DNA of 64,000 nucleotides from Saccharibacillus kuerlensis DSM 22868. Lineage in GTDB: Bacteria > Bacillota > Bacilli > Paenibacillales > Paenibacillaceae. Location of the stretch: assembly GCF_000378145.1 (NCBI RefSeq), contig NZ_KB899278.1, forward strand, positions 124,001 through 188,000, written 5' to 3'. Below, one piece after another: positions 16,188 to 22,658 of the stretch; the stretch's first letter is position 1; each line of letters opens with the position of its first letter. Both the position numbers and the translations under genes were made by a program. Below the pieces are notes generated by a model. It had not been told where the DNA came from, made no database searches, and worked only from the letters and a program-made list of their open reading frames with translations.

Positions 16188-17888
16188 TCAGATCTTGAAA
16201 CGGCCGACATTATGATACAACTGTTCTGCTGTCTCCGATAGCGAAGACGAAGAAGAAGCGATCTCTTCTATTGAAGCCAACTGCTGCTGTGTAGCGGAGG
16301 CGACTTCGCTCATTCCTGAAGAAGCTTCGCCGGCAATGGTCGAACTCTGCCTCACGTACTGCAAAATCTCGGTCGTACTCGCCGACATCTCTTCGGCTCC
16401 TGCCGATACTTCCTCAATATCGCCGGCTACTTGTCCGACGGCTTCAAGAATATTCTCGAATGCTTCACCGGCGGCAGAGACCAATTCGATCCCCTTATAG
16501 ACTTCACGGTCATTGGCTTCAACCGCTTCGATCGCACTATTGGTATCAGATTGAATCAATGCAATCAAATCGGTAATCCGTTTTGCCGATTCTGAGGATT
16601 GCTCGGCCAACTTACGAACTTCGTCTGCAACAACTGCAAATCCTCGTCCGGCTTCACCAGCACGGGCCGCTTCGATCGCAGCATTTAGAGCCAACAGATT
16701 GGTCTGTGAAGAAATAGCGGTAATATCATTCGTAATCGTCCCGATTTCCTCAGACCGTGAACTCAATTCCTTGACCACACCACTCATGGACGTTACGGAA
16801 GCGCGAATCGAATCCATTTGTCCGATTGCCTGCCTGATCGCTTCATTACCGCTTTGTGATTTTTGTGCCGCTTCAGCTGCAGAAGAAGCAACGGTCTGGG
16901 CTCTTTCCGCAATCTGATCTGCACCGATCGACATCTCCTGCATCGCCTGTGCGGAAGTATCCGCAATATCGACCTGCCGAGCCGTGCCCGCAGCTGTTTC
17001 CTGTACAGTCGCGGCAATTTGATCGGATGCCAGCTTGTTCTGTTCCGCGCTGGCCGTCAATTCCTGCGAAGAAGCTGCAACCAGTTCCGAAGAAGCCGCC
17101 ACGGACTCAATCAGCTCTCTGAGGCTGAGCGTCATTGCATTAAAAGATGACGCCAGTGCACCGATCTCGTCACGGCCGCGTACCTTGACTTCCTCACCGG
17201 TCAGATCGCCGGAAGCAATCTGCTGAGCTGCCTTCTGGACACGCTTCAACGGCGTAACGATCATTCGCCCAAGCAGTACGGCAATAAGGGCTCCCAGTAC
17301 AATCGCTACAAGACTGAGCCCAATAACAACCATACGTGCAGAATCAGCTTTGTTTACCGTCATCGAAGCCATTTCGTTAGCATGAATGTTATCCAATTCA
17401 ATCAACTTGACGATCGCCTCGCTAGCATTGTTCCAAGAAACATATAATTCGCGGTGCAGTTCGCGCGACTTGTCTGACTGATTATTCTGAGCCGCGTCGA
17501 TCAGCGGCGACAATCCTGTAATAAACGCGTCATAATTGACCGAAAATTGATCATACAGCTGCCGCTCTTCGTCGCTGCGAATCAACTTCTGGTAAGCTTC
17601 GCGTTCCTGCTCGATTTTGCCCAGCAGCTCCGTATACTCTTTTTTGATCGACATAAACTGGCTTGAATGATTTTCTACAATCATGTTCAGCACAAGACGT
17701 TCAAGATCAGAGACGCCTCCGTTGAGCGTTCCTAATAACGTAACGCTCGGCATCCACTTGGCGTTTACTTCTTGAGCCTGATGCCGCATACCGTTCAGAT
17801 TGCTCAGCGATACGAAGCTGACAAGTACGAGCAGCAGGATCACTCCTGCAAATCCGCTCAACAGCTTGGATTGGATATTCATTTTCAT
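16188..17888 (-). CDS. Methyl-accepting chemotaxis protein (four-helix-bundle sensor)
   Basis: A 566-residue chemoreceptor. The first membrane helix is at about 10-29 ([20 protein letters not shown]). An extracellular four-helix-bundle-type sensor follows to about 185, the second helix is [21 protein letters not shown], then HAMP at about 207-260, and the signalling coiled coil to the end. The hairpin tip contains [20 protein letters not shown] and [18 protein letters not shown], the CheA/CheW contact region. The ligand is unknown because the sensor lacks a Cache domain. The ATG at 17888 follows GGGAGAG. A near-consensus sigma-D promoter upstream ties it to the flagellar regulon, and a terminator follows, so it is monocistronic. 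Confidence 0.95.
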   Translation of the reverse strand: MKMNIQSKLLSGFAGVILLLVLVSFVSLSNLNGMRHQAQEVNAKWMPSVTLLGTLNGGVSDLERLVLNMIVENHSSQFMSIKKEYTELLGKIEQEREAYQKLIRSDEERQLYDQFSVNYDAFITGLSPLIDAAQNNQSDKSRELHRELYVSWNNASEAIVKLIELDNIHANEMASMTVNKADSARMVVIGLSLVAIVLGALIAVLLGRMIVTPLKRVQKAAQQIASGDLTGEEVKVRGRDEIGALASSFNAMTLSLRELIESVAASSELVAASSQELTASAEQNKLASDQIAATVQETAAGTARQVDIADTSAQAMQEMSIGADQIAERAQTVASSAAEAAQKSQSGNEAIRQAIGQMDSIRASVTSMSGVVKELSSRSEEIGTITNDITAISSQTNLLALNAAIEAARAGEAGRGFAVVADEVRKLAEQSSESAKRITDLIALIQSDTNSAIEAVEANDREVYKGIELVSAAGEAFENILEAVGQVAGDIEEVSAGAEEMSASTTEILQYVRQSSTIAGEASSGMSEVASATQQQLASIEEIASSSSSLSETAEQLYHNVGRFKI

Positions 17889-17975
17889 TGCTTTTTCTCT
17901 CCCGTCCGTAATTACTCCAATTTAATACATTTGGACTCGTTTCCGTTCGCCGTCCAAATACTAAATTCTATTTAT

Positions 17976-18002
17976 TTATCGACCAATATATCAATTAATT
18001 TA
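17976..18002 (-). promoter_or_regulatory. Sigma-D (motility) promoter of the chemoreceptor
   Basis: On the minus strand TAAA (17999-18002), a 15-bp spacer, and GTCGATAA (17976-17983) match the B. subtilis sigma-D consensus TAAA-N15-GCCGATAA with one mismatch. It lies about 88 bases upstream of the chemoreceptor start. Confidence 0.75.
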
Positions 18003-18132
18003 ATGCAACTGACGAATTCGCTTTTTTAAATATCCATTGGTCAAATCTTATAGGTTTTCTTTTATGAATTTTTCACAATTTTACTTTTTTAAGTGAGGAA
18101 TAAATAATTTATAAATTTTGTGTAAAAATAGC

Positions 18133-18161
18133 TTGGCATTCCCTATGTGCTGTGCTACTAT
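18133..18161 (+). promoter_or_regulatory. Sigma-A promoter of the structured RNA
   Basis: TTGGCA (18133-18138), a 17-bp spacer, and TACTAT (18156-18161). Transcription is expected to start near 18168. Confidence 0.75.
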
Positions 18162-18167
18162 AGTGGC

Positions 18168-18330
18168 AACCGAAAGGAGGTGCGTTCACATCTATAATGA
18201 TATGCTGAACGTATCCCTTACCCGAACCGGTGCAGCTCTCTAAGGAGAGACTGCCCGGTGGCGCGGGATACGGAAAACAGCAAGCAAATAGCGCCACGGG
18301 TAAAAAGGCCGTCCTCCGGGACGGCCTTTT
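18168..18330 (+). ncRNA. Candidate novel pseudoknotted small RNA, about 165 nt
   Basis: A free-standing transcription unit with its own promoter and terminator but no convincing ORF. Four helices can be paired by eye. A: 18210-18217 with 18265-18272 (8 bp). B: 18227-18240 with 18245-18258 (13 bp, one bulge, TAAG loop). C: 18218-18224 with 18297-18303 (7 bp). D: 18259-18264 with 18291-18296 (6 bp). A crosses C and D, so the fold is a pseudoknot, with an 18-nt A-rich linker (18273-18290). Near the 5' end is AAAGGAGGTG, followed by a weaker hairpin; the nearest ATGs give 3- or 13-codon frames at poor spacing. I do not recognise a known riboswitch, ribozyme, 6S or SRP pattern. No gene lies downstream within 600 bases on this strand. 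Confidence 0.7.
18304..18330 (+). terminator. Intrinsic terminator of the structured RNA
   Basis: An 8-bp GC-rich stem (18307-18314 with 18319-18326) with loop TCCG is followed by TTTT. Confidence 0.85.
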
Positions 18331-18399
18331 GTATGTCTTAATGTTGTAAAACCCAGGTTTGCATAAAGCTTTATAATTTCGGTATACCAATCCTGCTTA

Positions 18400-18500
18400 T
18401 ATACTGATCGCTTCCTTCTGTAATCTTGCTTCCTTCTGCGATCTTATATCTTCTTAAACTTATATTCTTTTGAGCTTATATCCTTTTGAACTATACCTTT
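18400..18500. repeat. Short degenerate tandem repeats
   Basis: Two imperfect copies of a 19-bp GCTTCCTTCTG-NN-ATCTT word are followed by three to four imperfect 16-17-bp copies of AGCTTATATCCTTTTGA. They lie between the small RNA and the end of the WYL-like gene. No coding sense is seen. Confidence 0.5.
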
Positions 18501-18506
18501 TCGAGC

Positions 18507-18755
18507 TTATAGTGATTTCCCTGCCGCATAGGCTGCTTTCCGTTCGCTTTTGGACATCTCACGCCGTCGAAACGGCGATGGTCGGCAGGCCAAAATTCGA
18601 TCTTGACGAAACGTACGCCGTTCTCCGCTCGCCAGACAAGTCGAATATACCAACTCTCCGCGAATGCCATGTACTTCAATTCTCCGCTGCGACAAATGAC
18701 CAGACTTGTCCATATATACAATTTCAACGACTTCCCCTATATACTTACCAGGCAT
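18507..18755 (-). CDS. Small WYL-like domain protein, SOS-controlled
   Basis: An 82-residue protein from the ATG at 18755, preceded by GGAGGT; the longer in-frame start at 18824 is upstream of the -10 box. Residues about 6-55 (EVVEIVYMDKSGHLSQR, GIRGELVYSTCL, SGERRTFRQDRILA) resemble a single WYL-type Sm-like beta-barrel. That domain binds nucleotides or single-stranded DNA in some transcription factors. The basic C-terminus has no helix-turn-helix. Two LexA-type boxes surround its promoter, so induction by DNA damage is expected. The WYL assignment is by eye and tentative; the ORF itself is well supported by its ribosome site and promoter. Confidence 0.75.
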   Translation of the reverse strand: MPGKYIGEVVEIVYMDKSGHLSQRRIEVHGIRGELVYSTCLASGERRTFRQDRILACRPSPFRRREMSKSERKAAYAAGKSL

Positions 18756-18774
18756 CTTCGCACCTCCAGATTCA

Positions 18775-18824
18775 GAACACTTGTTCGATATACTCATTAT
18801 ATACGAACATTTGTTCTTTAACAA
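18775..18824 (-). promoter_or_regulatory. Sigma-A promoter with two LexA (SOS) boxes
   Basis: On the minus strand TTGTTA (18819-18824), 17 bp, and TATAAT (18796-18801). GAACAAATGTTC (18805-18816) fills the spacer and GAACAAGTGTTC (18775-18786) lies just past the start site. Both fit the Gram-positive LexA consensus GAAC-N4-GTTC. Confidence 0.8.
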
Positions 18825-18936
18825 GCGAACACTACTCTTTCTGTTCTATAAATTGAACACGAATGTTTCATCCCGAAAGCTAACGTGTATGCTTTTAACA
18901 AACGGCGGCTTTATCGTCGCGGAAAGGGTGAAATCT

Positions 18937-19119
18937 ATGGATAAGAAGCGAGAAATCGACTTGTCGGACCGTGGACCCGGTTTCGAGAACATTCCCGAAG
19001 GCGATCCCCATTACCAAGGTAAAGATGTAGGCTCGTTCAAGAAACTGACCAAAGGCAATATGACAAACGACGAAAGTCTTGTCGAAGATACCGAAGACTC
19101 CAAAAAACTCGACGAGTAA
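18937..19119 (+). CDS. Small acidic hydrophilic protein, unknown
   Basis: A 60-residue product from the ATG at 18937, preceded by GGAAAGGGTG. It is charged and contains no hydrophobic segment (LSDRGPGFENIPEGDPHY, then KKLTKGNMTNDESLVED). I do not recognise the family. A longer in-frame extension upstream overlaps the SOS promoter region of the divergent gene and is unlikely. No terminator or operon partner is evident; nucB begins about 170 bases downstream on the same strand with its own ribosome site. Confidence 0.6.
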   Translation: MDKKREIDLSDRGPGFENIPEGDPHYQGKDVGSFKKLTKGNMTNDESLVEDTEDSKKLDE

Positions 19120-19290
19120 GTGATCCGCATATGTTCGAAACCTGCCGCTCCCTATTTCCTTTATCGGGACGGCCGTTTCGCGGGCGTTTATGACGTCTCA
19201 AGATGTATCACAGAGCAAAATTTGCTGCACGAAGCAGCCTCTTTTCCGGTATAATGAGCTCCGACTACCGGTTTAAGGAGGCTTCTTCGT

Positions 19291-19776
19291 GTGAGCAAAA
19301 AGAAATCCGCCAAAAGGCGCGGCCGTGCTCCGTCGCTTATTACGATTGTAATTGCGGTCATGCTGGCCTTATTTGCCCCCCAATTATACAAAGTGGTCGG
19401 GCCCCTGCTTGATCTGGATATTGATTTTGGCCATACCGAAACAAGAACGGGCGAGGTCATCGAAATTGTATTTCCGGTCGATCGCTACCCCAAGACAGCC
19501 GAACATATTCAAAACGCAATTGCCAAAGGCGAATCCGCAATCTGTACCATCGACCGTGACGGAGCGCAGGATAACCGGGATGATTCACTCCGCGGCATTC
19601 CGACCAAGAAAGGCTACGACCGAGATGAATGGCCGATGGCGATGTGCAGCGAAGGCGGCGCAGGTGCACACATCGAATACATTTCACCGTCCGACAATCG
19701 CGGTGCAGGCTCCTGGGTCGGCAATGCGGTATCGGATTATCCGGACGGCACGCAAATCAAGTTTATTTTTAAGTAA
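19291..19776 (+). CDS. nucB: NucB-like secreted deoxyribonuclease
   Basis: A 161-residue protein with a basic N-terminus and one hydrophobic segment ([18 protein letters not shown], about 16-33), acting as a signal peptide or anchor. The rest matches the NucB/NucA non-specific DNase family: [38 protein letters not shown] and [16 protein letters not shown], including the conserved DRDEWP active-site motif and two Cys. The GTG start at 19291 follows AAGGAG at 10 nt. In Bacillus subtilis NucB is made during sporulation under sigma-E and degrades mother-cell or biofilm DNA. Here no sporulation promoter was identified. Confidence 0.9.
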   Translation: MSKKKSAKRRGRAPSLITIVIAVMLALFAPQLYKVVGPLLDLDIDFGHTETRTGEVIEIVFPVDRYPKTAEHIQNAIAKGESAICTIDRDGAQDNRDDSLRGIPTKKGYDRDEWPMAMCSEGGAGAHIEYISPSDNRGAGSWVGNAVSDYPDGTQIKFIFK

Positions 19777-19852
19777 AGCCAAGGAGTGAACGATAAGTAT
19801 AATATTTCATCCAAAACGTATCGCTCAATTCGAAAGGTTGGAGGAATGCCCG

Positions 19853-20227
19853 TTGACCAGACAGGACTCGAATTCGCCGATTGAAAACAAATACGTACAG
19901 CAGCATCTTGCCAATGAACGAACTTACCTTGCCTGGGTCCGAACTTGTATTGCCATTGCGGGTCTCGGATTTTTGGCAGCTGGATTGACATTTAACTCGG
20001 CTTACGGCGAAAGAGCCCATTTGTTTGCCGTAGCGGCAGGAATAGGCTCTCTTCTGTTTGCTCTATCGCTGCTGATCTCCGCTACGTTCGAATACAAACG
20101 TAAGCGTCGTGACATTAATGAGGGGATCTTCCGCTCTTCTCGCCTTATCGTCAATTTAACGCTCGGCTTCCTGCTCGTTCTGTTTGTCCTGCTGTTTGTG
20201 CTCGCCGGTTTCCTTCTGTTCGGCTGA
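19853..20227 (+). CDS. DUF202/YidH-family membrane protein
   Basis: A 124-residue protein. The TTG at 19853 lies 8 nt after GGAGG; an earlier TTG at 19838 overlaps that site. The signature QQHLANERTYLAWVRTCIAIAG (residues about 17-38) is typical of DUF202, and three membrane helices follow (IAIAGLGFLAAGLTF, LFAVAAGIGSLLFALSLLI, IVNLTLGFLLVLFVLLFVL). The biochemical role of the family is not established. It follows nucB by about 75 bases and could be co-transcribed. Confidence 0.88.
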   Translation: MTRQDSNSPIENKYVQQHLANERTYLAWVRTCIAIAGLGFLAAGLTFNSAYGERAHLFAVAAGIGSLLFALSLLISATFEYKRKRRDINEGIFRSSRLIVNLTLGFLLVLFVLLFVLAGFLLFG

Positions 20228-20252
20228 CAAACATTGAAGATACGAAAATCGC

Positions 20253-20282
20253 TTGACGATTCCCCTCTTTTTTTTCCATAAT
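20253..20282 (+). promoter_or_regulatory. Sigma-A promoter in the DUF202-azoreductase gap
   Basis: TTGACG (20253-20258), 18 bp, and CATAAT (20277-20282). A GGAAGGG site and ATG (20326) follow about 40 bases downstream. Confidence 0.6.
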
Positions 20283-20325
20283 AGATGAGAACGTTAATAA
20301 TTGAATCGGTCGGAAGGGCAACAAA

Positions 20326-20415
20326 ATGAGCGACAGAAACGGTTATTCGGGAGCAAATTTTCTGTTGTACTGTTCTGTTTGCTGTTTGTCCTGCTGCCCC
20401 ATGTTCGCTTCATAA
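20326..20415 (+). CDS. Tiny ORF of 29 codons behind a promoter, uncertain
   Basis: The ATG at 20326 has a GGAAGGG ribosome site 7 nt upstream and a good promoter at 20253-20282. The 29 codons begin MSDRNGYSGANFLLYC and end Cys-rich. The start resembles the small Gly/Tyr-rich YjcZ-type proteins, and the alternative frame through 20350-20420 encodes a hydrophobic segment (FSVVLFCLLFVLLP). A one-base frameshift may therefore have broken a small membrane protein. The same bases are antisense to a candidate minus-strand frame. I keep it because the expression signals are good; the product is uncertain. Confidence 0.35.
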   Translation: MSDRNGYSGANFLLYCSVCCLSCCPMFAS

Positions 20416-20677
20416 GCCCTGAACACATCCCCCGCAGACGAAACTGAGCGACGCGGCTTATCATCAGCAGCATCCCTATACACCGCCCTCTCTGCAGCAT
20501 TCAGCTTCCGATATGTCCGAACTGCTCGCTTTTCCAAAGGCTTGCGCTGTCAATCTGGTTGTCCTGCTGTTCCGGCTGCATGCGGATTGCCGCATCCCGA
20601 TTCTGTGCAAACATCGTATGCTCCGGCTGCTTAAATTTAGGGGTTCGTTCCTTTCTCTGTCGTCGGGCTTTATTCAT
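20343..20677 (-). pseudogene. Possible frameshifted Gln-rich hypothetical gene
   Basis: Two overlapping minus-strand frames look like one interrupted protein. The first (from the ATG at 20677) encodes a basic, Gln-rich segment (RQRKERTPKFKQPEHTMF, AIRMQPEQQDNQIDSASL). Just after that Leu, near 20534, a one-base shift enters a second frame (EKRAVRTYRKLNAAERAVYR to EQYNRKFAPE, stop at 20343). Codon choice looks ordinary in both. There is no ribosome site before 20677, and both strands of this segment could be coding, so this may be non-coding. I do not recognise a family. Confidence 0.3.
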
Positions 20678-20711
20678 TTGATTGAACTTTGTCCGGAAGG
20701 AGGAAAGATAA

Positions 20712-20849
20712 ATGTCCAAAAATATCCCAAATCGCAAAGACGAGCATTCTTACCAAGAGGGCTTTGTTATGGTTCGTGAACTTCGTACCATACTGGTTTT
20801 CACATTGGCTTCGGTCGCTGTGGTAGTCGGATTATCGTTTTTGATGTAA
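20712..20849 (+). CDS. 45-residue single-helix membrane protein
   Basis: A strong AAGGAGGAAAG site precedes the ATG at 20712. The product has a hydrophilic N-terminus (MSKNIPNRKDEHSYQEGF) and one membrane helix close to the C-terminus (ILVFTLASVAVVVGLSFLM). A T-tailed hairpin follows at 20893-20918. I do not recognise a family. The ribosome site, clean composition and terminator make it a credible gene despite its size. Confidence 0.6.
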   Translation: MSKNIPNRKDEHSYQEGFVMVRELRTILVFTLASVAVVVGLSFLM

Positions 20850-20892
20850 GCTGTTACTTCCGACGAAAATTAGTTTTAATACAAGATAATTA

Positions 20893-20918
20893 GACTCTCC
20901 TTGCTGAGAGCTTTTTTT
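20893..20918 (+). terminator. Terminator after the 45-residue gene
   Basis: A short stem CTCTC/GAGAG (20895-20899 with 20906-20910) with flanking pairs is followed by seven T. Confidence 0.65.
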
Positions 20919-20931
20919 ATCGAAGAAATCA

Positions 20932-20964
20932 AAAAAAGGACCCCGATGCCTAGGCATCGGGGTC
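20932..20964 (-). terminator. Perfect 26-bp palindrome with T tail on minus strand
   Basis: 20939-20964 is a perfect palindrome (GACCCCGATGCCT and its complement). Minus-strand reading gives a following T7. No minus-strand gene lies upstream, so it may block antisense transcription. Confidence 0.6.
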
Positions 20965-21079
20965 AAAGTCTATGTTACAGAGGGGTTGTAGGGTTAATAT
21001 AACTCCCCAAGCTTAAATTCAGCTGATAGAAACCTGAAATTCCGATTAAAATTCAAATTTGCTTTTTTTATTGAAAAGC

Positions 21080-21108
21080 TTGACTCTTGATTTTATTTTA
21101 TATACTAT
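21080..21108 (+). promoter_or_regulatory. Promoter of the azoreductase gene
   Basis: TTGACT (21080-21085), 17 bp, and TACTAT (21103-21108), in a very AT-rich stretch about 50 bases upstream of the start codon. Confidence 0.65.
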
Positions 21109-21156
21109 AATTAAGAAAGTTAAATAATAAAAGATATTGCCAGGAGGAACCTATTT

Positions 21157-21783
21157 ATGTCTCATGTTCTGTTTATCAAAGCCAACAACCGTCCTGCCGA
21201 TCAGTCGGCCACGGTTAAATTGTACAACAGCTTCGTAGAAAGCTATAAGGCTGCTCACCCGGATGATCTTGTAACCGAATTGAACCTGTTCGAAGCGGAT
21301 CTTCCCTACTACGACAACGATATGATGACGGGTCTGTTCAAAGCAGGTCAAGGAATCGAAGCAACTCCGGAAGAACAGCGTCTGGCTGGTCTGGCCAACA
21401 CCTATCTGGATCAGTTCCTGGGTGCTGACAAAGTCGTATTTGCTTTCCCACTGTGGAACTTCACGATTCCGGCTCAACTGCTGACTTACCTGTTCTACCT
21501 GAACCAAGCCGGCAAAACATTCAAATACACAGCTGAAGGTCCTGTAGGCCTTGTAACCGACAAAAAAGTTGCTCTGCTGCAAGCACGCGGCGGTGTATAC
21601 TCCATCGAGCCAATGAGCGGCATGGAAATGTCTCTGAACTACGTGAAAAATACCCTGGCATTCTGGGGCATTCAAAATCCGGAAGTCGTTGTTGTCGAAG
21701 GACACAACCAATTCCCAGATCGCGCAGCTTCGATCATCGAAGAAGGCGTGAAGCAGGCCGCTGAACTGGCTGCAAAATTCTAA
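21157..21783 (+). CDS. azoR: FMN-dependent NADH-azoreductase
   Basis: A 208-residue flavodoxin-fold oxidoreductase of the AzoR/AcpD family, which reduces quinones and azo compounds with NADH and protects against thiol-reactive stress. The FMN-binding features are SHVLFIKANNRPADQSATVK at the N-terminus, FAFPLWNFTIPAQLLTYL (about 90-107), and the QARGGVYS loop (about 145-152). The ATG at 21157 follows CAGGAGGA. It is monocistronic, with its own promoter and terminator. Its codon use is strongly biased to frequent codons, suggesting high expression. Confidence 0.92.
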   Translation: MSHVLFIKANNRPADQSATVKLYNSFVESYKAAHPDDLVTELNLFEADLPYYDNDMMTGLFKAGQGIEATPEEQRLAGLANTYLDQFLGADKVVFAFPLWNFTIPAQLLTYLFYLNQAGKTFKYTAEGPVGLVTDKKVALLQARGGVYSIEPMSGMEMSLNYVKNTLAFWGIQNPEVVVVEGHNQFPDRAASIIEEGVKQAAELAAKF

Positions 21784-21798
21784 ATCCGATTAACGAAA

Positions 21799-21825
21799 AG
21801 ACTCCGCTTCGGCGGAGTCTTTTTT
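21799..21825 (+). terminator. Terminator of azoR
   Basis: A perfect 9-bp stem AGACTCCGC/GCGGAGTCT with loop TTCG is followed by six T. Confidence 0.9.
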
Positions 21826-21860
21826 ATATGCACAATCTGTTGAATCGATTTTTCGCAAAA

Positions 21861-21887
21861 TAAAAAGCTTCGTCCAAAGACGAAGCT
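21861..21887 (-). terminator. Terminator of the 75-residue small gene
   Basis: A 9-bp stem AGCTTCGTC/GACGAAGCT with a 4-nt loop; on the minus strand it is followed by TTTTTATTTT. It is convergent with the azoR terminator. Confidence 0.75.
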
Positions 21888-21961
21888 CGAAGCGCCAAAG
21901 GAACCAAATCTTTCAATAAGGTACCGGCGCTGCTCTATACAATCACTAAGGTTGTCTTCTT

Positions 21962-22189
21962 CTATTCGTGGCCCGGAACTTCCGTGCTTAAAATATCATC
22001 GATTGCAAGCTCTTTTAATTCTCCCCATTTGCCAATTGTCAGCTTTCCGCCGTCCAAGTCGAGTTCAGTGATCTGTCCTACAAACAGCTCGTCCGAATGA
22101 TAAATGCGAATTACGACAAAGTAACCGTTCGTAAAAATGCGCTGCAGATCTGCATGCATTGTTACCACGTTCTGTTCTTCAATTTCCAT
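21962..22189 (-). CDS. Small YolD-like or Sm-like beta protein, unknown
   Basis: A 75-residue product from the ATG at 22189, preceded by AAGGAGA; an in-frame extension to 22261 lacks a site. The core (YFVVIRIYHSDELFVGQITE, LDLDGGKLTIGKW, LAIDDILSTEV) reads as a small five-strand barrel like YolD or Sm-like domains, in which a peptide strand pattern ends in a D-I motif. It is acidic and has no helix-turn-helix or membrane segment. The function is unknown. A similar pattern occurs in the 64-residue gene at 30769. The 304 bases to the next gene show no clear feature. Confidence 0.6.
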   Translation of the reverse strand: MEIEEQNVVTMHADLQRIFTNGYFVVIRIYHSDELFVGQITELDLDGGKLTIGKWGELKELAIDDILSTEVPGHE

Positions 22190-22493
22190 ATGAGTCTCCT
22201 TCATAAGGACCCACAAACGGACAGCTCGAACTAATAAATACGCACGACCATCAAATTGCACCCCTTTGTCAATAGTTCTACTTTACCACTCCCATGGTAC
22301 AAAAAGCAAATTTTTTCAGGGGAAGAAGCGTTTCTTAAGACTTAAAACGGGTAAATAAATGGGTTGTATGTTAGAATTGCTCACTTGGTTGCTTGGTTAA
22401 AATTAAATCTATGAGTCTCTCTTTTCAGGAAACTTTCCAGTTTATCGCACGTTTATATAGAAAGAACAAATCTAAAAAACAGAGGCGACTACA

Positions 22494-22646
22494 ATGTTTG
22501 GAAAAAAGAAACAGAATTCGGGCGGCAGCGCAGATCATTCTGAAGGAGCCGCGATAGGCGCACAATTTATGCTGGAATCTCTGATGTACATCCCACGCTT
22601 GATTTCCGCTCTGTTCCGGATTCTGTTGAAGTTTGTAGGAGCCTAA
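22494..22646 (+). CDS. 50-residue amphipathic small protein
   Basis: An ATG at 22494 with a modest AGAGGCG site opens a 50-codon frame. The N-terminus is Lys/Gly/Ser-rich (MFGKKKQNSGGSADHSEG) and the C-terminal half is amphipathic or membrane-associating (MLESLMYIPRLISALFRILL). The frame is clean and ends just before the convergent DUF2264 gene. I do not recognise it. The support is composition and start context only. Confidence 0.4.
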   Translation: MFGKKKQNSGGSADHSEGAAIGAQFMLESLMYIPRLISALFRILLKFVGA

Positions 22647-22658
22647 GCCGGACTAACT

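Noticed and set aside
18203-18244. 13-codon peptide inside the structured RNA
   Set aside because: The ATG is about 22 bases from the ribosome-like sequence and the codons form part of helices A-C. RNA structure explains the conserved pairing better.
18163-18335. Riboswitch of a known class (c-di-GMP, cobalamin, ZTP) for the RNA at 18 kb
   Set aside because: Only isolated words resemble those classes; the helix order and the lack of a downstream gene on the same strand do not fit.
21151-21711. 186-codon minus-strand frame opposite azoR
   Set aside because: It is antisense to a clear azoreductase with its own promoter, ribosome site and terminator.
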